Shown: one piece after another, positions 32,472 through 43,771 of the stretch
Layout: the number at the start of each line of letters is the position of its first letter
How positions within the stretch are numbered: position 1 is the first letter of the stretch
Source: Knufia peltigerae
Lineage: Eukaryota > Ascomycota > Eurotiomycetes > Chaetothyriales > Trichomeriaceae
Direction: 5' to 3'
Assembly (NCBI GenBank): GCA_030247855.1
Contig: JAPDRN010000004.1
Coordinates: forward strand, 310,001 to 374,000
DNA: 64,000 bases
Made by a program: the position numbers and the translations under genes
Notes under the pieces: generated by a model
Seen by the model: the letters and a program-made list of their open reading frames with translations, nothing else
Told to the model about the DNA's origin: nothing
Databases searched by the model: none

Positions 32472-33481
32472 TCATCTACCATATCCTCTAAGTACAAAAG
32501 AGGCAATCCCGGGCGTTGTGATGTGTTGTTGCTCTCAACTTAGCACACACTTTCCTGGATTCATTCATGCATTGTCAGGAGTCTGTCCCCACCGGAGGGA
32601 AGCCAGAGACTCGATATTGATAAGAGACCAAGGACCAGTGGGTGACGAGACGAAAAGGCAATTGAATAATGTAGGCATACGGTGGTGGAGTAAGACGTGA
32701 CGAGAAATGTCCCAAGGAGTGACAGAGCAAGTAAAGTAGTTTGTGAAGGATTTTCTGCGAAGAACTGACCCTACAAAAGCAAAATTGTGACCGGCAATCC
32801 TCCAATTCCTCTTTGACTGGGACCACATTCAAGCACGGATTCATTGCAGACGCTTTACATCTGGATCATGGTTTCTCTTATCAACAAAGACATATGTGAT
32901 TGGGAATTTCCTACCCCCTGAAGAATTTAAAACTCGTTGGTTACAAATCAAAGATCGACATTTACGTTAAGGCGTCATAAATCCCCTTTGGAGGTGATAC
33001 AAAATGGCAACAAAAGGACGTATCCCGAGGAGCGGGGTGAGGGTTTTCCGGCCCTCCCGTGTCACCACATTATAGACTGCACATATTAATGAATATCATA
33101 CCAACACCGGATAGTCGGAGCGAAGATCCAAGACTCATCGACATTATGACACCGTAAAAACCGAGTCAAGGATCCGAGGCTCTAGAAGACGGTCACTACC
33201 GAGGGTATACTTGTACTCATGGCCCCCAGATTTTGGAGTTTCCATGCTTATGGGCCCCCTGATGTTGGAGTCCTTACGGCTGATCGTTTGCGGGGAACTG
33301 GAGTACAATCCGAGGTCGTCACAGTATATGTACCTCTGCGCCTGCGGCCTCGTATTCCTCAAAGCTTGAAGGGAGTGCTAAGTTGTGTGTAACTTTCTAA
33401 GATCCCGTCCAAGACTTCAGCCAAAAAAGCTTGGGATCCTCAAACGTACGCCATCGTCTCTCGAGCTCGCCAGTTTCCAAG
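32472..33481. other. Intergenic, promoter of the sugar-porter MFS gene
   Basis: About 1 kb with no recognisable gene. CCGGATAGTCGG near 33108 is another CCGGA-type element. Two repeated segments ending in TTGGAGT (near 33231 and 33262) lie in the promoter-proximal part. Confidence 0.45.
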
Positions 33482-35500
33482 ATGGCTCGTAATACTTCCA
33501 AAACGCACGACAAGCCGAACTTGTATACCATCGGTGTGCTTGCTTATATCGGATTGTGCTCATTCAATTTTGGATATCCTGCGGCTGTGATAGGAACGCT
33601 GCTTGGTGAGTGGAACCGCGAAAACATTTATTTGGCTGTGGTTGGGATTATGCCGCTGACGACTCGTTGATCCAGGCCAACCATCATTCTGTACGGAATA
33701 CCCATGGCAATCTCTTTCGCCCTCCTATTAACACTCTCCTCTGTCAGTGGAATACTTTGAGCTGGAAACGCGATCCAATGGCACAGACCTTATATCCACC
33801 ATGAATGGCATCTTCCAGACAGGAGGGCTCATTGGGACCCTGATTCTGCCTTGGATAGCAGACAAGTGGGGACGGCGTTGGGCCCTTGCAGTGGTAAGCT
33901 CTCCGAGGAGCAGGACAATAAGATACTCTATGCTCACCTGTCTTCCGGCAGCCTGCAATTCTGGTCCTTGTCTCGGGCGCCATCATGGCGGGCAGCAACA
34001 ATGTAGCCCTCTTTATAGTCTTTCGATTTTTCAGCGGTGCAGGATCGTGGATGTCGGTCGCAGCAGCTCCGGTGCGCTTTGACCGTTGTTTACTAAGTAC
34101 TGGCCTCTGTCTGACTGTATGCAGCTTATGATGAGTGAACTGGTCGCTGTCAATTTGCGTGGTAGCCTCGTCGAGATCCATGGCATCTGCTTCCAGATCG
34201 GCTACATGTCATCCGGCTGGATCGGCTTCGGGACCTTTTTCTGGGAGAACAACGGCAACAATTGGCGTCTTCCCGTCGCGGTTCAATGCATAGCACCGAT
34301 AATCTTGCTTTGCGGCCTGCCCTTCTGCCCAGAAAGCCCAAGGTATTCCAACCTCTCTGGATATCTCCATTTCCTCCCAAACCGGTTCTCGAACTGACAA
34401 AGGACTCCCTAGATGGCTGGTCATGCAGAATCGTGACGATGAGGCCAAAGCTGTGTTGGAGAAGGTGCATTCTCGTTCCGGCACAGGACATGACCGAGCC
34501 CACACAGAACTGTACCAGATCCAGAAACAAGTGGCCATCGATCGAGAACTGAACTGCACTTGGGTCCAACTCTTCCGCAAACCCTCGTACAGAAAGCGAG
34601 CGTGGTACGCAATTGGTACCACGGGGATTGTTCAGTTTGCAGGAGTGTTGGTCATCAACAGTAACTCAACCCCCACCCACCTCCCTCCCCTCCCCCCTCG
34701 CGGTTGTGTCTTTGACATGTTACTGACCATAAACCAGATTATGGCCCAGTCATCTACAAGCTCCTGGGATATGGACCGGAAAAACAGCTGCTCTTCCCCG
34801 TAATTTGGTTGACGGTGGGGTTCTGCCTTTTCCTCATCGCGCCGGGATTGATCGATCTACTACCGAGAAACATTCTCATCGGCGGTGGCATCATTGGCTG
34901 CTCGGTCATGTTGATCTTCATCTCCGCCCTCATTGCCAATTTCGTACCGTCCACCAACACTGCCGCGCTGAAGGCGACGGTCGCATTCTTTTATCTGTAC
35001 CAACCCTTCTACGTCGTGGGCCTCGATGGCACCCAGTTCACCTACCTGGGCGAGATCTTCCCCACCCATCTACGAGCCAAAGGGGTCTCTCTGGGCTCAG
35101 CAATGATTGCACTGATGAACATTGTCTGGCTTCAATCGGCCCCGACAGGACTGGCGTAAGTTGCAGTAGTGCACGTACCCATTCTGTCCATCCCTTGACT
35201 GACTCGGCGAACCTAATTAGGAACATTGGATGGAAGTACTTCCTTGTTTTCATCATCGGTGGAATCCTCGGAGGCATCCTCATCCTCATATACTGGCCCG
35301 ACACGAGGAACATCCCATTAGAAGAAATTGCCGCTATCTTTGGTGACGAAGATGAAGTGGCCGTCTATCAGTACGAACTCGATGTCGATCCGACGACGCA
35401 CACAATCAGAGACCACCATACCCAGAGTAAGGCTCAGGCCCAAGAAATCGAAGAGCAAGCGACATCGCGTCAGGTAGAGGAGGTTACTGAAACTCATTGA
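33482..35500 (+). CDS. MFS sugar-porter-family transporter
   Basis: CDS join(33482..33605, 33676..33690, 33748..33893, 33952..34071, 34125..34342, 34413..34660, 34738..35155, 35221..35500), 522 aa. Exon 2 is only 15 nt and is needed to read PSFLEYFEL across two introns. Twelve membrane helices are expected. Sugar-porter signatures are present: DKWGRRWALA after helix 2, PESPRWLV at the end of helix 6, and GEIFPTHLRAKG near the end of helix 10. The family covers hexose, lactose, myo-inositol and also quinate uptake. In this setting an aromatic or cyclic acid such as quinate is as likely as a sugar. The hydrophilic C-tail (about 60 residues) is acidic and Gln-rich. Confidence 0.88.
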
Positions 35501-36828
35501 GATCCACTCACGATATATCTTAGACAAACGTACGGTACATAGATGGTATCACAGTCGCAGACGTCAAATTGTCAAGTCGCATCTCTTGAAATTTCCCACG
35601 CCGTCCGAACCGCGTTCCGACCGGGGTTTGTCGGCACTGAAGGCCGTACGATGGAATAGTATGCCTCGACCCTTCGTTTTTCTCGGAAGCTCGTGCTTCT
35701 ATTTCTGTCTTGCCGGATCCACGGCCAAGGATAGGCTAGACGTTGTTCGTGGAGTCCAGTATCGAAAAACAGGATCGTCGAGATCGGGATATACCCCTTG
35801 CGACAGTAGTTTGGTGCTTTGTTCATCAATTTTGTCCTCGGCGTGTATGAGGTAAGAGGACCAAGAAGAAAGTCGCCCGCGGACACCTGGGTTTCAAAAG
35901 TCTGCCTCCAAGCCTGGCTCCTGAGTAGCGCAACATGAGCGTACTGACGGCCGATTTGTCCGAGATTAAAACTGTCGTAGCTCATGGTGCGTGTGGCTTG
36001 GGAAGGTGAAACTGGCATCTGGGGGAAGGGGTGTTTCCGAGACGCAGATCGACGAACCTGGGGTCCGGGGAGCATGCCGCGATTCTACGATCGGATTAAT
36101 CGACCCTTGAGACTTTGCTGTCGATGGGAGGCTCGGGAAAGGGAGGGCATAGTACATAGCTATAGCCACGAGTCGGCAGGGGGATTCCTAAGGTGGTAGG
36201 AAGGGAATTGGAGCAGAAGATCTGTGGAAGCAGGCTATGAGTGCCGAACTTCCCCCTGTAAGTTTCCGTACCTTGACATATGGTAAAGCGAGGTCAAATT
36301 CTCTCAAATTCCCAGTCGGTTCAGGTGTCGGGGCAACAGTGCTTCGCCTCGATGACCCATTACGTCGAGGCAATCGACACCCCGGCTCGCGTATCCCTGG
36401 GGAGTGAATGAAGCGGTACCAGTATGTTGCTAAACAGGGTGAAGTGCAAGCGGGTTTTCCAAGTCCAGTAGTCTCGGTCAAAGCAATCCTGGAGGGGACG
36501 AACAATTCCAGGGCCCGAAGATGAGGTTAGTTCAGTAAGTGGAGACCTGATGGTTCGACCACTAGAGATAGACCTTCGGCATCTTGCCGGGTGAACTGGC
36601 CGCCGGACTCAGACGAGTGGATGCCAAGTGGAGCAGGATGTCGCGACGCCTCTGTGAGTGAACGGAATGAGCAATGCTAACAAGGTACCGTCTTGATCGG
36701 TCACTCGTTATATTACTTAATCAATTGAGCCTTTTCTGAAAGCCTTCGTTCATACAAAAGCAGTCGGGAGTTCCTTTCTACCCTAGCAAACCATTCGTTG
36801 AAAGGGCACATCGAAACTTTTGCACGCG
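35501..36828. other. Intergenic, no gene recognised
   Basis: A 1.3-kb gap upstream of P450-3. A 167-codon minus-strand frame (35572-36075) and a few shorter frames show no domain, splice logic or codon pattern that supports a gene. One GCCGGACTC element lies near 36601, about 230 bp before the P450-3 start. Confidence 0.4.
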
Positions 36829-38947
36829 ATGAGCTCGTTTCAACAAAGAACCCTCAGGGCTGGCGATATGTTCTCTTCCAGAATCGACTTCGAGAACGCT
36901 GCGAAGGCAAGTTTCGAGCGCTATGGCCTTACCGGTACTTTGTGGCGTATCATGCTGGTCACTACATTCGTCTACGTACTCCTCAGAGTCGCGTACAACC
37001 TTTGGTTTCACCCTCTCCGAAAGGTGCCGGGTCCTCGATTAGCTCGCATCTCTCCTCTATGGTCACGAATTGGGAACTACAGTGGCACCAAATCAGAACG
37101 TATCGATGCTGCTCATAAACGATATGGTACTTTACGCCACCACATCCCATGGCCATTAGTGTTCTCTGGGCACCTCGACTGATATTCAATCATAGGACCC
37201 GTCGTTCGAGTATCACCGAATGAACTCTCGTTTGCCAACCCAGATGCAGTACATGAAATATATACTTCTGCGAATTTTGGAAAGGAGGAGAACTTCTACG
37301 TATGAACCATTGCCCAAATTCTCCGGTTAGAATACGTGTGCTAAGCGAATTACACAGAGCGCAAAGATCATGCTTAGCGAAATCCGCATGTTCATCATGA
37401 TGTAAGAGGAGCTTAGTTCGCATGAGACTTGTCATTGTATTGACTGGAGCGACTACAGGGACCCCGAAGCGCACAGGCAACGACGAAAACTTCTCAGCCG
37501 CGGCTTCGCTCAGGCGTCGTTGCTAGAATTCGAGCCTCAATTAACCGAAAAGATCGAAACGGTGCTGAATCAGTGGTCCTCCAGGACAAAAGACGGTTCG
37601 GCCATTGATATTTATCCTTGGTGTCATTGGTTAGGATTCGACACAGTTTGTCAGTTCTCGCCGACCCCTGAACGTCAACGATACCTACTGACACTGACAT
37701 CAGATCATCTGTTGTTCGATCACGATCCGCGACAGGTTGCAACCGGCCAGGCTCACGAGGTTATGAAATACATTCGAGCCTGGAGACCACTTTTCACCTA
37801 TGTAAAGCCCCCCCTTGCTTCTTCTGTGCCGTCAAGACCACCGAGTACTGATCGAAACTATTAGCGGGAGGTCTTCCCGTCCATCGGCAAATGGGCAATC
37901 TGGCTTCCGGGACCTCTGGGCAACAGGTTTCGATTGATCAAGGAATGGAAGGCGTACGCGGTCGGACTCATCAGAGACTGCCGTGCCAGGGGCACAAAGA
38001 CACCTTACCTGGGCCATGCTCTACGTGACACGGATGCGCATCTGGGAAGGCCGCTTACAGATTCGGAGTTGGCTGAGGAAAGTATGGGCGGAATGTAAGG
38101 AGACAAGTTTTCCTGCCTCGTTTCCCGATCGCCGTTCAAAACTGACAAAACCTATTCAAGGTTTGCGGGAAGCGGTACCACTGCCAACACTTTTGTGTAC
38201 ATTTGCTATGCTGTCGCGCGAGATCAAGAGGTTCAGAAGAAATTGAGGAAAGAACTTCAAGAGGCGATGCCTGACCCGTCGATAATACCGGACTACACTG
38301 TGAGTACTTTGGAATCTTATGATTTTTGAGAAGAAGAGACATGCTGACTCGAATCTAGATGGTTAGCAAACTTCCATACCTCACCGCCGTCATCAACGAG
38401 ACACTTCGACGATATCCGACCGTGGTTGCGACTCTGCCAAGGACGGCCAAGAGAGACGTGGTTGTACAGGGCGTTCATGTACCCAAGGGGGTCAGTATTT
38501 CTTTCTTTTGTTTGTCTTGAAGAAACTCCACGAACAGTGTCCTGACAAAAAGTTACAGACTTCGGTAGGAACTCAGAACTGTACAATCCATCGAGACCCT
38601 GAAGCTTTCCCTGAGCCAATGCGTTTCATTCCCGAACGCTGGTTGGACGAGGATCCTCTTGCAACCAAACGTCGGAACAATGCCTTTGTGCCGTTTAGTG
38701 TCGGCCCCAGACGTTGTATCGGAATCAAGTATGTGTCTGGAAGAATATCAATATAAAAAGGAATTTTACTGATATCATTTGCAGTCTTGCTCAAATGGAA
38801 CTATGGAAGCTCACGAGCGCGTTTTTCCGGAGATTTGAAGTGACGCTTGATCCAAGCGTGACTGAAGAAGGAATGCGAGTGTTCGACACCTTCAGTGCTG
38901 GCCCGGCCGGTTCCAAGTTGGTGATACAACTGAAACACCTGTCATGA
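36829..38947 (+). CDS. Cytochrome P450 monooxygenase (P450-3), paralogue of P450-1
   Basis: CDS join(36829..37126, 37196..37299, 37358..37401, 37459..37649, 37704..37801, 37865..38094, 38161..38299, 38359..38490, 38559..38728, 38785..38947), 522 aa. Nine introns fit in phase and reconstruct a protein that aligns end to end with P450-1. Signatures: N-terminal anchor then WFHPLRKVPGP, I-helix GSGTTANT, K-helix ETLRR, IPERW, and haem loop FSVGPRRCIG with Cys465. The 44-nt exon 3 encodes a divergent B-C region where P450-1 has a different sequence; this is a substrate-recognition area, so the two enzymes may differ in substrate. The donor at 37650 is the less common GTCAGT but is required by the match to P450-1. 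Likely ER-bound and CPR-dependent. Confidence 0.87.
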
Positions 38948-39481
38948 GAATGGGAAAATCCAATTGAAACATCATTTCGAGTAGATATTTAAATAGACTT
39001 ACATAGCTTTCACCATGACGATCATAGTCGAAATCACCATCTCATCCTCACTCATAGTGATACTATACTTGCAGAGGGTAACAGTACCCTGCTGTGTACA
39101 TCAAATTCACGTCTCAAAGCGTTACAAATGGACTGTGGCCAATCACAAGTGTTTGTGGATTCCAATCTATAAAACGCGGAGAGAAGTCACAAAACCTTCG
39201 AGGAGAAGGAAGAATGCTACCAGATAAGCCAGAAATATGGACAAAGGGATGAGAGTGAATGAAATGAGTCCCTGTACCAAAATAAGACTTTTAAAACCCA
39301 AGTGTGCTTTCGCCAGACTTTTTGGGCTACAGTCACTATTCGATCCGCTTCCCATACACCGGTTGGCGGCTCCTTTCTAACCCCAATAGTTTGGAGCCAC
39401 ATACGATTTATCCTAGCTGTTTTATCTAGTCCATCCATGTCATCTACTTCTGCTTCTACCACATCGTGACAGCGTGGTCTT
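38948..39481. other. Intergenic between convergent genes
   Basis: 3' UTRs of P450-3 and of the ACS-type transporter. No further feature was seen. Confidence 0.5.
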
Positions 39482-41376
39482 CTACAAGGTATACCTAAAG
39501 CCCTCGGCACCTTCAAGGACCTTCAAGCCAGCATCGGCAAGCCTGTTCTCCCGTCGGAAGAAGAACATGCTGACGGGGGCGACAACGGCCGCCAGACCGA
39601 TAGCCAGCAACGTGGCGATCATTCCTGGAATGTAATTCGGTGCGTCCTAATCAATACATATTAGTATCAATGTGATATGCCGAATTTCCATTCAGGGGTT
39701 ACAAAAAGCATACCTGTTGTCTAAAGACCAGGGCAGAATATATTCCTCCAATGGCCGCACAAACAACCTGGATGACGGTGCCGACTGCTCGTTTCGCGTC
39801 GCTGCGGATATTGTTCTGGCCCCAAGCCTGTCCGGTGATGATGACCCCGTAGGTGCCACTGTAGCCCAAGAAGGAACCGACGTAGCGAGGGGTGGGACTG
39901 TTTAAGAAAGCCATCATCGCGAGCCCGACCACGGAGAGCAGGGAGTGGAAAATCACAAACGGTCCTCGTATGTGATATTTGTCCGAAAGCCAAGCGGTGG
40001 TGTAGCCCGTGATGATGGACAACGCAGCGGGTGGCGTTGTCAGGCAGAACGACGCTGCCAGGGAGTATCCGAGGCCGTTACGAAGAATGAGAGGTAGGAA
40101 GATCAAGAAACCATAGCTGGATGCAGAGCCGGCGAAGAAGAGGTACGCCCTGTTGTGCATCGTCAGAGGAGACTCCAAACATCGGGGATCGTAAATGAGA
40201 CAGTCAACTTACCCCGACCAGACCGGCCAGCTCATCAAGGTATCCTTGATAACGGACCAAGTCACCTTGGGGCTTTCAGCCTCTCCTCGTTCACGCAACA
40301 GGCGGTTTCTGAGGCAAGCCTGTAGCTCGGGAGAGAGAAATTTGTTCCGCTTGGAGTCGGGAAAGTCGAGAAGTATGAATCGTGATACGATGGCAACTCC
40401 AATGGTGAGACAACCTTCAATGATGTAGATCCACTTCCAACCTCCATTGGCCGGATCGTCTGCTACTTGAATCAAACCATATGCCAGAATACTGGCAAAG
40501 GAGGCTAGAAAGCTGCCGGTGAGAAAGAATGCAGCAAGCCTATATCTGAGGTCAGCATTTCGTGTCTTGATGATATGGAAAAGGCCCGGTTTTCTATACA
40601 CGTACCTTTTCTGGACTTCATAAGGTCTATACCACGAGGCAAGCAGGTACAGCAAACCTGGAACCAATCCCTGTGGGCCCTGTGTCAGTCTTTGATAATC
40701 TTTTTCGAGAGAATGAGAATATACTCACGCCTTCAAATGCTCCCAAGAATGCTCGCATGATGACTAGATCGGAATAACTCTTGCTGAATCCGATCCCAAA
40801 GGTCAAGAACCCCCATCCCAGGCAGAGGAAGGAGATCCAATTGGCGGCGCCAAATTTCCGCAGGGCGATGTTGCTAGGGAGCTCAACGATGGCGTATCCC
40901 AAGTACACAATCAGGGCTTGATTATCATCCAACGTCAGTGTATATTCTGTAATTTCTGTTGCGGGATCGTCGAGCCGAGGGGGAGCCCAGCAAGAATACT
41001 TACTGGCGACAGAAGCACGGTTCGAGATATTGAGACCAAGCTTTTCATCGATTCCAGAAATCCTGGCGACTCCGATATTGGTACGGTCAATGAGAGACCA
41101 CATGTATATGACCGTGAGGATTGGGAGAAGACGAAAATCTATCTTGCGTCTAGAAAAATTGGATTAGTTAGTATGAAGAGGACGATGGATAGAGTCAAAG
41201 ACATAGACGGCATGGGCCACATACGTGAGTTGTCTCTCGAGCTCTGGGTCAAGCGTAACGTCGAGATACAAATGATGCACTCCATTCTTCCCTGGGTGTT
41301 CATCTGCCGTGATTGACTGTTGCAATGCGGCTTCTGCTTCGACGTGAGCCACGTCCATGTCCTTTTCAGTTGCCAT
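39482..41376 (-). CDS. MFS transporter, anion:cation symporter (Dal5/allantoate permease) family
   Basis: CDS complement(39482..39646, 39714..40149, 40213..40539, 40606..40670, 40729..40916, 41004..41149, 41225..41376), 492 aa. Six introns fit in phase. A hydrophilic N-terminus of ~50 residues precedes TRKIDFRLLPILTVIYMWSLIDR-TNIG, the typical start of the ACS family. YAIVELPSN and the SWY segment after helix 4 are also family features. About twelve membrane helices are expected. Known fungal members carry allantoate, nicotinate, biotin precursors, tartrate and other organic or aromatic acids. With aromatic-acid enzymes on both sides, uptake or export of an aromatic carboxylate is the simplest guess. 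It diverges from decarboxylase 2. The start of the fourth exon could shift by 9 nt, because two in-frame AG acceptors exist near 40670. Confidence 0.85.
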
Positions 41377-41440
41377 TTTTTTCTCTGCTGTTGGGTTTTC
41401 GGGGTGGAAACTTCAAAAGGTGGTGTGACTCGGAGTGGGT

Positions 41441-41450
41441 AATATATATA
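41441..41450 (-). promoter_or_regulatory. TATA box of the ACS transporter
   Basis: An alternating AATATATATA tract about 65 bp upstream of the minus-strand start at 41376. It is the clearest TATA element in the window. Confidence 0.45.
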
Positions 41451-41566
41451 GTCAGGAGATGTATCAGGGCTTCATGGATTTTGCTGGAATAGATAACATC
41501 CCGTCTTACTTCTACGTCGAACCCGAACCTGGAGCGGTGGCGGGGGGAGATAACAGGTTGGGGTTG

Positions 41567-41579
41567 GTCCGGGGAGATA
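41567..41579. promoter_or_regulatory. Shared 13-base element GTCCGGGGAGATA
   Basis: Exact match to 21521-21533 in the P450-1 promoter, 20 kb away, and 348 bp before the decarboxylase 2 ATG. It suggests common control of both ends of the cluster. Confidence 0.35.
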
Positions 41580-41926
41580 CAGCTAGAGCAAACGACCCTC
41601 GTGCGGGTGCCCCGGCAAGGGATCCCGAAAATGCGGGATTGGAAGGTATTTCTTATTCTCCAGGTTTGTTCCGGACCTTGTTTTTCTTTCATGATGGAGA
41701 CATAGGTTGGCCCCGGTTGGACCAGCCGCGCACATCCCGGTGCCGGCGCGAGGGGCTCAACAATCAGCAACACCTCATCTAAACAGGCGTTGAAAATTCT
41801 TAGCATATTTACACAGTGGTGGCCTCGGCTCTTTACGTTGGTTTCTGATATCCCAATTCTTTCCAGACGTACTGCAGAAAGACTCGTGCCTATCTTCAAC
41901 TAATTGACTCCTGATTATCAATCTTC

Positions 41927-42966
41927 ATGGATTATAAGCCAAAATACTCGACGAGCTCAAGGGCCAAGGTCGACGTACATCATCATCCAGTGCCACCTTT
42001 CTGGCTTGAAGGTACGTTGCAGACTTTTAAGTTTCCATTGGATCGTCACACCTCCTGACATATACCAAAGAGGTCCAAAAGGCCAATGTGCTTCCCAAGC
42101 CTTTGCCGTGGAGCCTCGAATTGACCGAGGCGTTTATGGGTGATGTCGGCACCACTACAACCGTCTTGTCCTTGACCACTCCTGGTGTTGGCTTCTTCGA
42201 GCCACCAAAGGCACGAGACATGGCACGCCGTGTCAATGAGTGGACTGCCGAGCTACGAGATAGTCGGCCTGGAAAGATAGGTTTCTTTGCGACTATTCCT
42301 CCGCCAACAGACATTGACGGAGCCATCGAAGAGGCCAAGTATGCTTTGACCGTGCTGAAGGCCGAAGGCATCACGCTCTTCACCCGCTACGGCAACGACG
42401 AAAATCGATACTTGGGCCACGAGTCGTTCCGTCCGCTATGGAAGGTCCTCGACGAACTCAAGGCGGTTGTCTTTATTCATCCATGTGCGCCCAAAGACAC
42501 AACACCGTTTCCCGCCACGCTCGTGACCAGCATTTCCGAGTTTCCCCACGAAACAACCCGCACTGCCCTCGACCTCATCTTTACAAATACAAAGCGCGAT
42601 TTTCCGAACTGTAAGGTCATCTTGTCTCACGCAGGAGGCACACTCCCTTACCTCGCTGCACGGGCTAGCTTCATGGAAATCTTCCCGGCGTCGCCGCTGC
42701 ACAAGCCGGCACAGGAGATTTGGGACGACATGAAGAGCTTCTATTACGACTTAGCCATGGCCGGTCACGAAAACACCCTAAATACATTGCTAGGTTTTAT
42801 CCCCCACGATCATATTCTGTACGGGAGCGACTATCCTTATGCCCGTAGACCAGGCATTCTTCGAATGAATGACGGATGGGAAGGGTATCCAGTCTCGGAC
42901 AAGATTCGAGACATGATAAATTCTGAAAACGCCCAGAAAATCCTGCCCATGTTTTCGAAGCAGTAG
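41927..42966 (+). CDS. Amidohydrolase-type aromatic decarboxylase 2 (ACMSD superfamily)
   Basis: CDS join(41927..42011, 42071..42966), 326 aa. The 85-nt first exon again encodes VDVHHH at residues 15-20, the same exon length, motif position and splice phase as decarboxylase 1. The other expected metal-site residues are the His of FIHPCAP, the His of LSHAGG and the Asp of GSDYPYA. Expected fold: a TIM-barrel amidohydrolase that removes CO2 without an organic cofactor. The two paralogues differ most around the loop after the His of the H-P-C motif and near residue 40, so their substrates may differ. It lies between the ACS transporter (divergent) and the salicylate-hydroxylase-like gene (downstream). 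Candidates are salicylate, 2,3-dihydroxybenzoate or methylsalicylate. Confidence 0.88.
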
Positions 42967-43771
42967 AAAACGAAAATCTGTATAGATATTGGATAGATCG
43001 CAGCACGAATCCTCGACTATCAGGGTGCTAAATTCAAACTATGGTTGTCCCAGATTGTTCACCCAACAGTGCTCACGGAAATATACTCTCTCAGTCATGG
43101 TCACTCAACTATGCCCAACCACCCATAATGCCAATGGTTGCTTTGTTCCGTCGTCTAGACCGTTGAGCCGCACTCTCATCTACTTCAGCTTTTCTCCGTT
43201 GGGGGAAATACCGAGACGGGATCGAGGCCCTAGGTGTGACTCCTACACCATGTGCTACCTCCGGGACTGGGACGAAGAGCGCGACAGATGGCAGAGGAGC
43301 CGAAAAGATGCAAGCATGAGGTTCTCAAACGGCCTCCGGTTGGGATGTGGATAGAAGCACCGCGATAATGCTCGGGAAAGAATGCCGGACGTGTTCCGGT
43401 AAGACAGCTGGGGAAGCATCCAATGCTTTTGCCGTTCCAGTAGTCATCATCATCATCCGGTCTCGGCTGGGCCAGACAGAACGATCCCAAAGGTGAAACG
43501 GAGATTCAAGCTAGATTTGGTTGCATGTGCCGTTCTTCAACCTAACAGGCTTTGCTCTAGAACATCTATTGGCTATTGGATCGGAGCGGATGTACAGGAT
43601 GTTGAACGTTCAAATTCCTTCCGCCTTTTACAAACTTCAATTCCAAGAGTACTTTATTTGTAGCCAAGTTTCATGCTTTTTTTTCAATGAATCAAGATCG
43701 ATTTGAAATTCTTTGAGTATCCAAGATCCCCCCTCCTCCAACAAATCAGTTGAAATCGAAACCTATTCACC
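42967..43771. promoter_or_regulatory. Promoter region of the flavoprotein hydroxylase
   Basis: An 805-bp stretch with no recognisable gene. It holds the inverted repeat CCGGA-N5-TCCGG at 43385-43399 and several further CTCCGG/ATCCGG words (near 43259, 43331 and 43453). The sequence immediately before the start, CACCATGG, is a good initiation context. Confidence 0.45.
43385..43399. promoter_or_regulatory. Inverted repeat CCGGA-N5-TCCGG
   Basis: Perfect 5-bp arms with a 5-bp spacer, 373 bp upstream of the hydroxylase ATG. Paired CGG triplets with a fixed spacer are the usual target form for Zn2Cys6 dimers. Confidence 0.4.

Larger units (their letters stand above)
41377..41926. promoter_or_regulatory. 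Divergent promoter, ACS transporter / decarboxylase 2
   Basis: A 550-bp shared promoter region. It contains a TATA tract 65 bp before the transporter ATG, GACTCGGAGT near 41428, the 13-base element GTCCGGGGAGATA (41567-41579), a related GGGGGGAGATAAC just upstream, and TTCCGGACC near 41668. Confidence 0.5.

Noticed and set aside
35572..36075. 167-codon minus-strand frame in the gap before P450-3
   Set aside because: No domain, no supporting splice signals and no repeat ends were found. It was treated as chance.
42989..43354. 121-codon frame between decarboxylase 2 and the flavoprotein gene
   Set aside because: No domain and atypical composition. The region reads better as 3' UTR plus promoter with CCGG elements.
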